A DNA stretch of 64,000 bases, from the NCBI RefSeq assembly GCF_016722785.1, contig NZ_JAEQNE010000002.1, forward strand, positions 310,001 to 374,000, written 5' to 3'. This DNA is from Ramlibacter monticola (GTDB lineage: Bacteria > Pseudomonadota > Gammaproteobacteria > Burkholderiales > Burkholderiaceae_C). The notes beneath the pieces are model-generated. The model had not been told where the DNA came from. It ran no database searches and saw only the letters and a program-made list of their open reading frames with translations. Position 1 is the first letter of the stretch; each line of letters starts with the position of its first letter. The translations under genes were made by a program, and so were the position numbers. Positions 36,719-45,401 of this stretch are shown piece after piece.

Positions 36719-37839
36719 TCCGCTGGCTGCTGCTCGCCGCGCTGTTCCTCTGCGCCCCCGCTTCGGCCCACAAGCCCAGCGACTCCTACCTGAGCCTGCG
36801 CGGCGAGCCGGACGGCGTGGCCGTGCGCTGGGACGTCGCCCTGCGCGACCTCGACTACGTGCTGCAGCTCGATCGCGACGGCAACGGCGAACTCACCTGG
36901 GGCGAGGTGCGCCAGCGCAGCGCCGACATCGAGAAGCTGGCCGTCGCCAAGCTCGCCTTCGCGTCCCAGGGATCGGCCTGCCCGCTGGCGCCGGCCGGGC
37001 CGCTGACGCTGGAGCGGCACAGCGACGGCACCTATGCGGTGCTCACCCTGCACGCCCGCTGCGAGCGCCTCGCCGACATCCTGCAGGTGCGCTACGCGAT
37101 GCTGTTCGACGTCGACCCCACGCACCGCGGCCTCGCGCAGTGGACTCCGGCCGGCGCCGCCGCGCCGCAGGCCCTGGTGTTCGCCGCCGATTCGGCCGTC
37201 CAGGACCTGAAGCTCGCCGCCCCCAGCGGCTGGGAGACCCTGCGCCAGTACGTCGTCGAAGGCATCTGGCACATCTGGATCGGCTTCGACCACATCCTGT
37301 TCCTGGTCGCCCTGCTGCTGCCGGCGGTGCTCGTGCGGCAACAGCGCGCCTGGTCGCCCAGCCCCAGCCTGCGGGCCGCCTCGGTCGACGTGCTGAAGGT
37401 GGTCACCGCCTTCACGCTCGCCCATTCGATCACCCTGAGCCTGGCGGTCCTCGGTCTCGCCAGCCTGCCTTCGCGGCTGGTCGAGTCCGTGATCGCGGCC
37501 TCGGTGGTGGTCGCCGCGCTGAACAACCTGCGCGGCACGATCGACCGCAAGCGCTGGGTGATGGCCTTCGTCTTCGGCCTGGTGCACGGCTTCGGCTTCG
37601 CTTCGGTGCTGGCCGACCTCGGCCTGCCGCAGGGCGCGCTGGCGCTGGCGCTGGTCGGCTTCAACCTGGGCGTGGAGATCGGCCAGCTCGCCATCGTGGC
37701 CGCCTTCCTGCCCGTCGCCTACCTGCTGCGCTCCACCAGCTTCTACCGCATCGGCGTGCTGCGCTTCGGCTCGCTGGCGGTGGCATTGCTGGCGGCGTGG
37801 TGGTTCGTGGAACGCGCGTTCGACCTGGCCCCCTCCTGA
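36715..37839 (+). CDS. HupE/UreJ-type membrane protein, putative nickel permease
   Basis: A 374-residue protein: signal peptide (1-18), a periplasmic domain (20-175) with an EF-hand-like loop D53-x-D55-x-N57-G...E64, and six or so membrane helices (about 182-370). The first helix carries the HX5DH motif H186-IWIGF-D192-H193, the nickel-binding signature of HupE/UreJ. Later helices hold FTLAHSITL and FGLVHGFGFA. Family members are hydrogenase or urease accessory proteins, but no hydrogenase or urease gene is in the window. Its place between upp and a cytosine deaminase suggests supply of nickel to urease for urea made by the URC route (inference). Confidence 0.75.
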   Translation: MIRWLLLAALFLCAPASAHKPSDSYLSLRGEPDGVAVRWDVALRDLDYVLQLDRDGNGELTWGEVRQRSADIEKLAVAKLAFASQGSACPLAPAGPLTLERHSDGTYAVLTLHARCERLADILQVRYAMLFDVDPTHRGLAQWTPAGAAAPQALVFAADSAVQDLKLAAPSGWETLRQYVVEGIWHIWIGFDHILFLVALLLPAVLVRQQRAWSPSPSLRAASVDVLKVVTAFTLAHSITLSLAVLGLASLPSRLVESVIAASVVVAALNNLRGTIDRKRWVMAFVFGLVHGFGFASVLADLGLPQGALALALVGFNLGVEIGQLAIVAAFLPVAYLLRSTSFYRIGVLRFGSLAVALLAAWWFVERAFDLAPS

Positions 37840-39116
37840 TGCTCGACCTCCTCCTCACCAACGCCACCCTCCCCGACGGCCGCACCGGCATGTCGGTCGC
37901 GGTCCGATCCGGCCGGATCGCCGAGATCACGCCCGGCCTGGCCGCCCCGGCCCACGAGACCGTGGACGCGCGCGGCTGCCTGCTGGCGCCGCACTTCTGC
38001 GACCCGCACTTCCACATGGACGCGACACTCAGCTACGGGCTGCCGCGCGTCAACGAGAGCGGCACGCTGCTGGAAGGCATCGCGCTGTGGGGCGAGCTGA
38101 AGCCCCTGCTGAAGGCGGAAGACCTGATCGCGCGCGCGCTGGCCTATTGCGACTGGGCGGTCGCGCGCGGCCTCCTCGCCATCCGCAGCCACGTGGACAC
38201 GAGCGATCCCAGCCTGCTGCCCGTCGAGGCCATGCTGGAAGTGCAGCGCCGCGTCGCCGGCGTCGTCGACCTGCAACTGGTCGCCTTCCCGCAGGACGGC
38301 GTGCTGCGCACGCCGGGCGGCCTCGACACCCTGCAGCGCGCGCTGGACCTCGGCGTGGACATCGTCGGCGGCATCCCGCACTTCGAGCGCACCATGGCCG
38401 AAGGCGCGGCCAGCGTGAAGCTGCTGTGCGAAGCCGCGGCCCACCGGGGCAAGCTGGTCGACATGCACTGCGACGAGACCGACGACCCGCTGTCGCGGCA
38501 CATCGAGACGCTCGCCTTCGAGACCCAGCGCCTCGGGCTTCAGGGGCGCGTCAACGCCTCGCACTGCACCTCCATGCACGGCATGGACAACTACTACGTG
38601 TCCAAGCTGCTGCCGCTGGTGGCGCAGAGCGGGGTCAGCGTGGTGGCCAACCCGCTGATCAACATCACGCTGCAGGGGCGCCACGACGGCTATCCCCGGC
38701 GGCGCGGCATGACCCGCGTGCCGGAACTGCTGGCCGCCGGCGTCAACGTCGCCTTCGGCCACGACTGCGTGATGGACCCCTGGTACGGCATGGGCTCCGG
38801 CGACATGCTGGAGGTGGCGCACATGGGCCTGCACGTGGCGCAGATGACCAGCCAGGCGGGCATCCGCGCCTGCTTCGATGCCGTGACGGTGAACGCCGCG
38901 AAGGTGATGCACCTCGAGGGCTACGGCCTCGCGCCGGGCTGCGAGGCCAGCTTCGTGCTGCTGCAGGCGCGCGACGTCGTCGAGGCGATCCGCCTGCGCG
39001 CCGCGCGGCTGCACGTGTGGAAGCGCGGCCGGCTGGTGGCATCGACCGCGCCCGTGCTGCCGCAGATCTTCGTCGGCGACGCGCCGCGCACCGTGGAATT
39101 CGTGCAGAAGCCATGA
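37839..39116 (+). CDS. Cytosine deaminase-like amidohydrolase (CodA family)
   Basis: A 425-residue metal-dependent deaminase that converts cytosine, or a related pyrimidine, to uracil and ammonia. All CodA active-site positions are kept: H57 and H59 (DPHFHMD), Gln152 (FPQDG), H210 and E213 (DMHCDET), H242 (ASHCTSMHG) and D309 (FGHDCVMDPWY). It starts inside the HupE stop (TGATG), so the two are translationally linked, and it lies downstream of upp. The product uracil would go straight to UPRTase and the URC enzymes. Compare the divergent paralogue at 2061, which lacks the Asp and Glu. Confidence 0.9.
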   Translation: MLDLLLTNATLPDGRTGMSVAVRSGRIAEITPGLAAPAHETVDARGCLLAPHFCDPHFHMDATLSYGLPRVNESGTLLEGIALWGELKPLLKAEDLIARALAYCDWAVARGLLAIRSHVDTSDPSLLPVEAMLEVQRRVAGVVDLQLVAFPQDGVLRTPGGLDTLQRALDLGVDIVGGIPHFERTMAEGAASVKLLCEAAAHRGKLVDMHCDETDDPLSRHIETLAFETQRLGLQGRVNASHCTSMHGMDNYYVSKLLPLVAQSGVSVVANPLINITLQGRHDGYPRRRGMTRVPELLAAGVNVAFGHDCVMDPWYGMGSGDMLEVAHMGLHVAQMTSQAGIRACFDAVTVNAAKVMHLEGYGLAPGCEASFVLLQARDVVEAIRLRAARLHVWKRGRLVASTAPVLPQIFVGDAPRTVEFVQKP

Positions 39117-39171
39117 GCCGCCGGGCCGCCCCACGGCGAATCCCGCAGCGCGTAGCGCGGAGGGTAGTCCA

Positions 39172-39519
39172 GTGACCGATCTCGAACGACTCACCGCCGC
39201 CGTGCTCCGCTTCCGCGACGAGCGCGACTGGAAGCAGTTCCACAATCCCAAGGACGTGGCGCTCTCGCTGCTGCTGGAAGCCGGCGAAGTGCTGGAGATC
39301 TTCCAGTGGAAGGACCCGGCCGGCGTAGCCGAAGCCGCCCGGGCCCGCAAGGCCGATCTCGCCGACGAACTGGCGGACGTGCTGAGCTACACGCTGCTGA
39401 TGGCGCACGACCTCGGCATCGACCTGGACGCGGCGCTGCGCGCGAAGCTGGAGAAGAACGCGCTCAAGTACCCGGTCGACAAGGCGAAGGGGTCGAGCGG
39501 AAAGTACACGGATCTGTAG
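39172..39519 (+). CDS. MazG-like nucleotide pyrophosphohydrolase
   Basis: A 115-residue all-alpha NTP pyrophosphatase of the dCTPase/RS21-C6 type. The paired metal motifs are E36-x-x-E39 (LLLEAGEVLE) and E66-x-x-D69 (DELADVLSY), with a tryptophan (FQW) near the base pocket. The start is GTG at 39172 with GGAGGG upstream. Such enzymes hydrolyse dCTP and modified cytosine nucleotides to monophosphates. That fits a position 55 bases after a cytosine deaminase. It may end the pyrimidine operon. Confidence 0.88.
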   Translation: MTDLERLTAAVLRFRDERDWKQFHNPKDVALSLLLEAGEVLEIFQWKDPAGVAEAARARKADLADELADVLSYTLLMAHDLGIDLDAALRAKLEKNALKYPVDKAKGSSGKYTDL

Positions 39520-39545
39520 GAGGCCGGGCGGCAGGCCCGCCTGCC

Positions 39546-39947
39546 CTATTTCGCCGTGAGTTCCACCACCACCGGCGGCGTGGCCTTGTTGCTGGCCATG
39601 CCCACCCAGGCGCCCGCCGCCCCGCGCGCCAGTTCCGCGCTCAAGGGCTGGTCGCAGGGCGTCTTGGCTTCGAAGGCAAGGCCGGAGGACGTGATGCGCC
39701 CCGTGATCGGCTGGTAGCGGATCGTGCACTTCGCATCCGCCGCGGTCCAGGTCAGGCGGGCGCTGAAGCTGCCGTCGTCCTTGCGCTGGATGTTCTCGAG
39801 GTCGAAGGGCTGCGTGACGGCGGCGCTGCCGGCGGGCTTGGAGGTCCACCGGCCGTGCAGGTCCTTCGGCAGGTCCTGGACCGGGGACTGGGCCAGCGCG
39901 CCCGTGGTGGCGAGCAGCAGGGGGAGGAGACGGGCGAACGCGTGCAT
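39546..39947 (-). CDS. Small secreted protein of unknown function
   Basis: A 133-residue protein with a signal peptide (1-20, ending GALAQ) and a predicted beta-rich body containing HGRWTSKPAGS, SFSARLTWTAADAKCTIRYQPITG and KTPCDQPL; Cys residues could form one disulphide. No family is recognised. It converges with the MazG-like gene (26 bases) and diverges from the HAD gene. It resembles small periplasmic lipocalin-like proteins in pattern only. Confidence 0.65.
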   Translation of the reverse strand: MHAFARLLPLLLATTGALAQSPVQDLPKDLHGRWTSKPAGSAAVTQPFDLENIQRKDDGSFSARLTWTAADAKCTIRYQPITGRITSSGLAFEAKTPCDQPLSAELARGAAGAWVGMASNKATPPVVVELTAK

Positions 39948-40065
39948 GGTCAGGCTGTTGGGATCGTTTGGCCGAGTCTGCTGGACCGTGCCGCGCAAGT
40001 CAATGCCGGCGGACCCCCGGGCCGGCCCGGTTCTCCTATGCTGGGACGCCCAGACGGAACCGCCC

Positions 40066-40827
40066 ATGGCTCTCGACCTCCTGCGCATCCAGGCCCTCTG
40101 CTTCGACGTGGACGGCACCATCGCCGACACGGACGACCACCTCGTGGCGCAGCTCGCGGCGCTGCTGGACAAGGTGCCGCTGGTGAGCGGCCGGCGCAGC
40201 GAGAAGCTGGCGCGCCAGGCGGTGATGGGCCTGGAGACGCCGGTGCACGGCGCCTACGCCTGGCTGGACCGGCTCGGCCTCGACGTGCCCGCGCAGCGCC
40301 TGCGCGCCCGCCTCCACGCCATGAAGGCGCACCAGGCCGACCCCGCCCACACGCGCAACCCGGAAGCCATCGACGAAGTGCCGCACGACATGGTGGCCGG
40401 CGTGCAGGAGATGCTGCACGCGCTCGCCGCGCACTACCCGATGTGCACCATCACCACGGGCGGCGCGCCGCGGGTGGAGCGCTTTCTCGAACAGAACGGG
40501 GTGCGTGACCTGTTCAGGATCGTCGTGGGTGCGCAGACCACCCGGCGCATGAAGCCGCATCCCGAGCCGCTGTTCCATGCGGCCCGGGTCATGGGCGTGG
40601 ACCCGAAGGCCTGCCTCATGATCGGCGACACCACGATCGACGTGCGCTGCGGCCGGCTGGCGGGCGCGCAGACGGTGGGCGTGCTGTGCGGCTTCGGCAC
40701 CCAGCGCGAACTGAAGGAAGCCGGTGCCGACCTGATCCTGCGCACGACCTCCGACCTGCTCGCGGTGCTGAAGCCCGCGAAGGATACGCTGGGGACGACC
40801 GCCAGCCCCAGGCCGAAGGAGGAGTGA
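40066..40827 (+). CDS. HAD-superfamily phosphatase (phosphoglycolate-phosphatase-like)
   Basis: A 253-residue haloacid-dehalogenase hydrolase: motif I DVDGT with nucleophile D14 and acid D16, an alpha-helical cap (about 20-95), motif II TITTGG (Thr), motif III lysine in RMKPHPEPL, and motif IV MIGDTTIDV. The C-terminal GVLCGFGTQRELKEAGAD is typical of PGP/Gph-like members. The substrate is unknown. It converges with the PanE-like gene over 21 bases. Confidence 0.88.
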   Translation: MALDLLRIQALCFDVDGTIADTDDHLVAQLAALLDKVPLVSGRRSEKLARQAVMGLETPVHGAYAWLDRLGLDVPAQRLRARLHAMKAHQADPAHTRNPEAIDEVPHDMVAGVQEMLHALAAHYPMCTITTGGAPRVERFLEQNGVRDLFRIVVGAQTTRRMKPHPEPLFHAARVMGVDPKACLMIGDTTIDVRCGRLAGAQTVGVLCGFGTQRELKEAGADLILRTTSDLLAVLKPAKDTLGTTASPRPKEE

Positions 40828-40848
40828 GCGGCGCGCGTCCGCGCCCCC

Positions 40849-41760
40849 TCAGTGCTTGCCCTCGATCAGTTTCACCAGCGCCCACAGCACCCGGTTGGCC
40901 GGCGTGGCGATGCCCAGCGCCTGGCCGCGCCGCACCACGTAGCCGTTCAGGTAGTCGATCTCGGTGGGCTTGCGCCGCGCGAGGTCCTGCGCGGTGGACG
41001 AGCACTGCGAGGGCATGGACTCCACCAGCTTGCGCGTGGCGAGATGCGGGTCGGCCGGCAACTGCACGCCGTCGGCCTGCGCCACCGCCACGCATTCGTC
41101 GACGACGTCGTGCATCACCTCCCAGATGCCCGCGCCGGCCACGTTCTCGCCGTAGGGGCGCTGCGCGATCGCGGAGATGGCGTTGTAGGCGCAGTTGAGG
41201 ATCAGCTTGAGCCAGAGCGCGCCGCGCACGTTGGAGGAGACCTCGGCCGGCACCCCGGCGTCGCGCAGCGCCTGCGCGACCCGCTCGCTGGCGCGCGCCG
41301 GTTCGATCACCAGCTCGCCGCGGCCATGGTGCTTCAGGTGCCCGGGCCCCGCCATCTCGGTGGCGACGTAGACCACCGCGGCCGCGACCTCGTGCCGCGG
41401 CAGCACCGCGCGCAGCCGCTCCGCGTTGTCGACGCCGTTCTGCAGGCACAGCACCAGCGTGTCGTCCCGCAGGAAGGGCATCAGCTGGCGGCCGGTCTCC
41501 TCGGTGCCGGGCGACTTCACGCTGAACAGGACCAGGTCGGCGTCCTTCGCGCCGGCCGGCTCCGTCGTCGCGGCCAGCCGCACGCGCTCGTCGAAGCCCT
41601 TCGTCTCCAGGCGCAGACCCTCCCGCTCGATCGCCTGCACGTGCTGCGGACGCGCGATCAGCGTGACCGGGTGGCCGGCGCGTGCCAGCATGCCGCCGAA
41701 GTAGCAGCCGACGGCGCCGGCACCCATGACGGCGACTTTCAGGGGGTCGTTGTGGGCCAT
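40849..41760 (-). CDS. 2-dehydropantoate 2-reductase family protein (PanE-like)
   Basis: A 303-residue NADPH-dependent reductase. The Rossmann motif is VMGAGAVGCYFGGMLARAGH (10-29). LFSVKSPGTEET and VLCLQNGVDN follow, and the C-terminal helical domain has the lysine-containing WLKLILNCAYNAISAI. The family reduces ketopantoate to pantoate, but Burkholderiales carry several paralogues, so the true substrate may be another 2-keto acid. The start at 41760 is only 24 bases from the divergent kinase gene, so the two promoters must overlap. Confidence 0.85.
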   Translation of the reverse strand: MAHNDPLKVAVMGAGAVGCYFGGMLARAGHPVTLIARPQHVQAIEREGLRLETKGFDERVRLAATTEPAGAKDADLVLFSVKSPGTEETGRQLMPFLRDDTLVLCLQNGVDNAERLRAVLPRHEVAAAVVYVATEMAGPGHLKHHGRGELVIEPARASERVAQALRDAGVPAEVSSNVRGALWLKLILNCAYNAISAIAQRPYGENVAGAGIWEVMHDVVDECVAVAQADGVQLPADPHLATRKLVESMPSQCSSTAQDLARRKPTEIDYLNGYVVRRGQALGIATPANRVLWALVKLIEGKH

Positions 41761-41784
41761 GGCCCATTCTAGAATCGCCCGGCC

Positions 41785-42795
41785 ATGGCCCAAGTCGACC
41801 TCTCTCGGGACCCCGCGGCGATGCGGCGCATCTTCCTCGCGCTCGGCCTCGCGGCGGCCGACGAGGAAGTGCGCGCCGTGCCGCTCGCCGGCGGCGTGTC
41901 CTCGGGCATCTACCGGGTCGACCTGCGCCGCGGCAGCTATTGCGTCAAGCAGGCGCTGCCGCAGCTGAAGGTCGCCAAGGAATGGAAGGTGCCGGTCGAG
42001 CGCGTGTTCGCGGAGATCGGCTACCTGCGCACCGTCGGGGCGATCGTGCCCGGCCACGTGCCGCCGGTGCTGGGCGAGGACGCCGCGAGCAAGAGCTTCG
42101 TGATGGCCTTCCTCGGGCCGGAATACCGCAACTGGAAGGCCGAACTGCTCGCGGGCCGGGTCGACGCGGACACCGCGCGCGCGGTCGGCGACATCCTGGG
42201 CCGCATCCACGCGGCAACCGCGGACGACGACGCCCTGGCGCGGCAGTTCGCGAACGACGCCGACTTCCACGCCCTGCGGCTGGAGCCCTACCTGGTCGAG
42301 ACGGCGCGCGAGCATCCCGCGCTGGCGGCCCGCCTGCTGCAGCTGGTCGAACGCACGGCCGCCACGCGGCGCGTGCTGGTGCACGGCGACGTCAGCCCCA
42401 AGAACATCCTGCTCGGCCCGCGCGGGCCGGTGCTGCTGGATGCCGAATGCGCCTGGTTCGGCGATCCTGCCTTCGACCTGTCGTTCTGCCTCAACCACTT
42501 CCTGCTGAAGGCCGCGCACCTGCCGGCCTGCACGCGTGCGCTCATGGACGGCCTGGACCTGTTCCTCGCCGCCTACTGGCCGCACGTGCGCTGGGAGCCG
42601 GTGGCCGCGCTGGAACGGCGCGTCGCCACGCTGCTGCCCGGCCTCGCGCTGGCGCGCGTCGACGGCAAGTCGCCGGTCGAATACCTGGCCGGGCCGCAAC
42701 GCGCGGCCGTGCGCGAAGCCGCCACCGCCCTGCTGCAGGAGGCGCCCTCTTCCCTCCCCACCGTCGCGGCCCGCTGGGCGCGCGCCTTCGCATGA
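41785..42795 (+). CDS. APH-family small-molecule kinase
   Basis: A 336-residue kinase with the aminoglycoside-phosphotransferase/choline-kinase fold. The ATP-binding lysine is in YCVKQALPQ (K55), the catalytic loop is HGDVSPKNIL (200-209, D202, N207), and the metal motif is LLDAECAWFGDPAFDLSF (D219). The DAECAWFGDPAFDL form resembles methylthioribose and sugar-acid kinases more than antibiotic-resistance enzymes. The gene overlaps the enolase-like gene by four bases (ATGA), so the kinase product is probably that enzyme's substrate. No antibiotic-resistance role is implied. Confidence 0.82.
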   Translation: MAQVDLSRDPAAMRRIFLALGLAAADEEVRAVPLAGGVSSGIYRVDLRRGSYCVKQALPQLKVAKEWKVPVERVFAEIGYLRTVGAIVPGHVPPVLGEDAASKSFVMAFLGPEYRNWKAELLAGRVDADTARAVGDILGRIHAATADDDALARQFANDADFHALRLEPYLVETAREHPALAARLLQLVERTAATRRVLVHGDVSPKNILLGPRGPVLLDAECAWFGDPAFDLSFCLNHFLLKAAHLPACTRALMDGLDLFLAAYWPHVRWEPVAALERRVATLLPGLALARVDGKSPVEYLAGPQRAAVREAATALLQEAPSSLPTVAARWARAFA

Positions 42796-44069
42796 CCATC
42801 GAACAAGTCCTCGCCCGCCGCGTCTGGGATTCGCGCGGCCGTCCCACCGTCGAAGTGGAAATCGTCAACGCCGACGGCAGCTCCGGCATCGGCATCGCCC
42901 CTGCCGGTGCCTCGCGCGGCCGCCACGAGGCGGTGGAACTGCGCGACGGCGGCGAGCGCTTCGGCGGCCGCGACGTGCAGGAGGCCCTGCGCGGCATCGA
43001 ACGCGAGATCGCGCCGGCCCTGCGCGGTCGCGACGCCGCCGACCAGGAGGGCATCGACCGGATGCTGATCGCGCTGGACGGCACGCCGGACAAGTCGCGC
43101 CTGGGCGGCAACGCGCTGATCGCCAGCTCCCTGGCCGTGCTGCATGCGGCCGCGGCGCACGCGCGGCAGCCGCTGTGGCGCCACCTCGCGCAGGGACGCG
43201 AAGTGCCGCTGCCCCTGCCGCAGATCCAGATCTTCGGCGGCGGCGCACATGCGGGGCGCCGCGTGGACATCCAAGACTTCATGGTGATCGCCACCGGCGC
43301 GACCCGCTTCTCGCAGGCGCTGGAGATGACGGCGGAGGTGTACCGCGCGGCCGGCGAGCTGATGGCCGGTCGCGACGCCCTCGCCGGCGTGGCCGACGAA
43401 GGCGGCTGGTGGCCCGACTTCGCGCGCAACGAAGATGCGCTCGACACGCTGGTCGCGGCGATCGAGCGGGCCGGCTTCACGCCCGGCGACGAAGTGGCGA
43501 TCGCGCTGGACATCGCGGCCTCGGAGTTCGGCGCCGGCGGCCGCTACCGGCTCGCGCTGGACCAGGCCGAACTGGACTCCGACGGCCTGTGCGAACGGCT
43601 GCTGCGCTGGATCGAGCGCTATCCCATCGTCTCCATCGAAGACCCGCTGGCGGAAGACGACGAGGCGGGGCTCGTCGCGTTCACCCGGGCGGTGGGCGGG
43701 CGCGTGCAGGTGGTCGGCGACGACTACCTGGTGACGAACGCGCAGCGCGTGCGCGCGGCCGCGCAGGCGGGCGCCTGCAATTGCGTGCTGGTCAAGCCGA
43801 ACCAGGCCGGCACGGTGAGCGAAACGCGCGCCGCGCTGGAGGCCGCGCAGTCGCTCGGCTACGGCACCATCATGTCCGCCCGCTCCGGCGAGACGGAAGA
43901 CGTCGCCATCGTGCACCTCGCCACCGGCTGGAACGCCGGGCAGCTCAAGGTCGGATCCTTCGCCCGCTCGGAGCGCATGGCGAAGTGGAACGAGGGGGTG
44001 CGGCTGGAGACGCGCCCCGGCGGCCCGGCGGGTTTCGCCGGCCGCGCCGCGCTGGCCGGGCGCCGCTGA
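42792..44069 (+). CDS. Divergent enolase paralogue
   Basis: A 425-residue enolase-fold protein, near the usual 430. Magnesium ligands D240, E283 and D310 are kept, as are the catalytic E203, K335 and K386 and H153, R364 and S365. Several positions fixed in housekeeping enolases differ. The GASTG loop is GASRG. The aspartate in DIQDF (D162) stands where enolase has Glu. The HRSGETED histidine is Ala363. NGGAHA is preceded by FG instead of IN. These lie around the phosphate and carboxylate end of the substrate, so a modified 2-phosphoglycerate-like substrate is likely. Coupling to an APH-type kinase supports this. A standard eno gene is expected elsewhere. Confidence 0.82.
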   Translation: MTIEQVLARRVWDSRGRPTVEVEIVNADGSSGIGIAPAGASRGRHEAVELRDGGERFGGRDVQEALRGIEREIAPALRGRDAADQEGIDRMLIALDGTPDKSRLGGNALIASSLAVLHAAAAHARQPLWRHLAQGREVPLPLPQIQIFGGGAHAGRRVDIQDFMVIATGATRFSQALEMTAEVYRAAGELMAGRDALAGVADEGGWWPDFARNEDALDTLVAAIERAGFTPGDEVAIALDIAASEFGAGGRYRLALDQAELDSDGLCERLLRWIERYPIVSIEDPLAEDDEAGLVAFTRAVGGRVQVVGDDYLVTNAQRVRAAAQAGACNCVLVKPNQAGTVSETRAALEAAQSLGYGTIMSARSGETEDVAIVHLATGWNAGQLKVGSFARSERMAKWNEGVRLETRPGGPAGFAGRAALAGRR

Positions 44070-44150
44070 CGCTCCCCGCTGCGCATGCGGTCCCGCGCCT
44101 GGGACGCCCGGTGCGCCGGCCCGGGCGGGCATGCCGATAATCGGCGGGTC

Positions 44151-44618
44151 ATGCACTACTGGCTGATGAAATCCGAGCCCGAGGAAGTCTCGGTCGACGA
44201 CGCGCTGGCCGCGCCCGACGCGACCGTGCCCTGGACGGGCGTGCGCAACTACCAGGCCCGCAACTTCATGCGCGACCACATGCGCATCGACGACGGCGTC
44301 CTGTTCTACCACTCGAGCTGTGCCGAGCCGGGCATCGTGGGGGTCGCGCGGGTCGCCTCCACGCCCTATCCCGACCCGACGCAGTTCGACCCGAAGTCGC
44401 CGTACCACGACCCGGCCTCCAAGCCGGAGTCGCCGCGCTGGATGCTGGTCGACGTGCAGGTGCTGCGCAAGACGCGCAACCTCGCGCTGCCCGAGCTGCG
44501 CGCCGACCCGGAACTGCAGGACCTGGTCGTGCTGAAGAAGGGCAACCGGCTGTCGATCACGCCGGTCGAGCCGGCCCACTGGCGCCGCATCCTGAAGAAG
44601 CTCGACGCGAAGACATGA
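44151..44618 (+). CDS. EVE (PUA-like) domain protein
   Basis: A 155-residue EVE-domain protein, of usual length. It has MHYWLMKSEPEEVSVDD, WTGVRNYQARNFMRDHMRIDDGVLFYHS in two conserved blocks, GIVGVARV, and SPRWMLVDVQV. EVE domains read modified bases such as 5-methylcytosine or hydroxymethyl derivatives in nucleic acids, and are seen both as stand-alone proteins and in defence systems. Here the neighbours are metabolic, so there is no evidence of defence. The next gene overlaps its stop by four bases. Confidence 0.9.
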   Translation: MHYWLMKSEPEEVSVDDALAAPDATVPWTGVRNYQARNFMRDHMRIDDGVLFYHSSCAEPGIVGVARVASTPYPDPTQFDPKSPYHDPASKPESPRWMLVDVQVLRKTRNLALPELRADPELQDLVVLKKGNRLSITPVEPAHWRRILKKLDAKT

Positions 44619-45376
44619 CGGGCTGGCAGTTCGCGGCCTTCCTCGGCTGCGTCGCGCTGGCCACCTGCGCGCAGAGCATCACCGGCTTCGCCATGGCGCT
44701 GATCCTGCTGGGGCTGGCCAGCCTGTTCGACCTGGCCCCGCTGCCGGACGTGGCGAACGTCGCCACCGTGCTGTCGCTCGCCAGCGCGGTGATCGCGCTT
44801 CGGGGCGCGGGGCGCTCGCCGGACTGGGCCATCTGGAAGCCGACCGTGAGCGGCAGCGTGTTCGGCTACGGCGCGGGCGTGGCGCTGATGGCGTGGCTGA
44901 ATGCGAACGTGGTGACGGTGCTGCGGCTGCTGCTGGGGGTCGTGGTCCTCGCCTGCGCGGCGATCGTGCTGCTGCGGACGGAGCCGCTCGCGCGGCGCTC
45001 GTCGCGCTGGTCGTTCCGCGGCTTCGGCTTCGTCTCGGGGGTCCTGGGCGGCCTCTTTTCGGCCTCGGGCCCGCCGCTCGTGTACCAGTACTACCGCCAG
45101 CCGGTGACGCTGGACGTGGTGCGCGACACCCTGGTGGCGGCGCTCGCCACCGGCTCGCTGATCCGCCTGGCCATGGTGGTGCCGGCCGGCCAGTTCACCC
45201 TGCGCTCGCTGCTGCTGTGCGCGGTGTCGCTCCCGCTCGCGATGGCCCTGACCTGGTGGCTGCGCCGGCACCCGCCGAAGTGGCGGCGCGAGACGGTGCT
45301 GAAGATCGTGTGCGGGCTGCTGGGGATCACGGGGGTGGGGCTGATCGGTCCGGCGGTGCGTGCGCTGGCCGGCTGA
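44615..45376 (+). CDS. TSUP-family (TauE/SafE) anion permease
   Basis: A 253-residue inner-membrane protein with about eight hydrophobic helices and the two TSUP half motifs: QSITGFAMALILLGL near the N-terminus and GVLGGLFSASGPPLVYQYYRQP after the midpoint. The family exports or imports sulfite, sulfonates or small organic acids. The substrate is not evident. The ATGA overlap with the EVE gene indicates a shared transcript. Confidence 0.87.
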   Translation: MTGWQFAAFLGCVALATCAQSITGFAMALILLGLASLFDLAPLPDVANVATVLSLASAVIALRGAGRSPDWAIWKPTVSGSVFGYGAGVALMAWLNANVVTVLRLLLGVVVLACAAIVLLRTEPLARRSSRWSFRGFGFVSGVLGGLFSASGPPLVYQYYRQPVTLDVVRDTLVAALATGSLIRLAMVVPAGQFTLRSLLLCAVSLPLAMALTWWLRRHPPKWRRETVLKIVCGLLGITGVGLIGPAVRALAG

Positions 45377-45401
45377 CGGCCGGGTTTCCTAGAATGACCC
45401 G

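Noticed and set aside
41785..42795. Aminoglycoside-resistance gene
   Set aside because: The fold is shared by many small-molecule kinases; coupling to an enolase paralogue points to metabolism.
44151..44618. EVE-domain protein as part of a phage-defence system
   Set aside because: Neighbours are metabolic or transport genes; no nuclease, helicase or methyltransferase is next to it.
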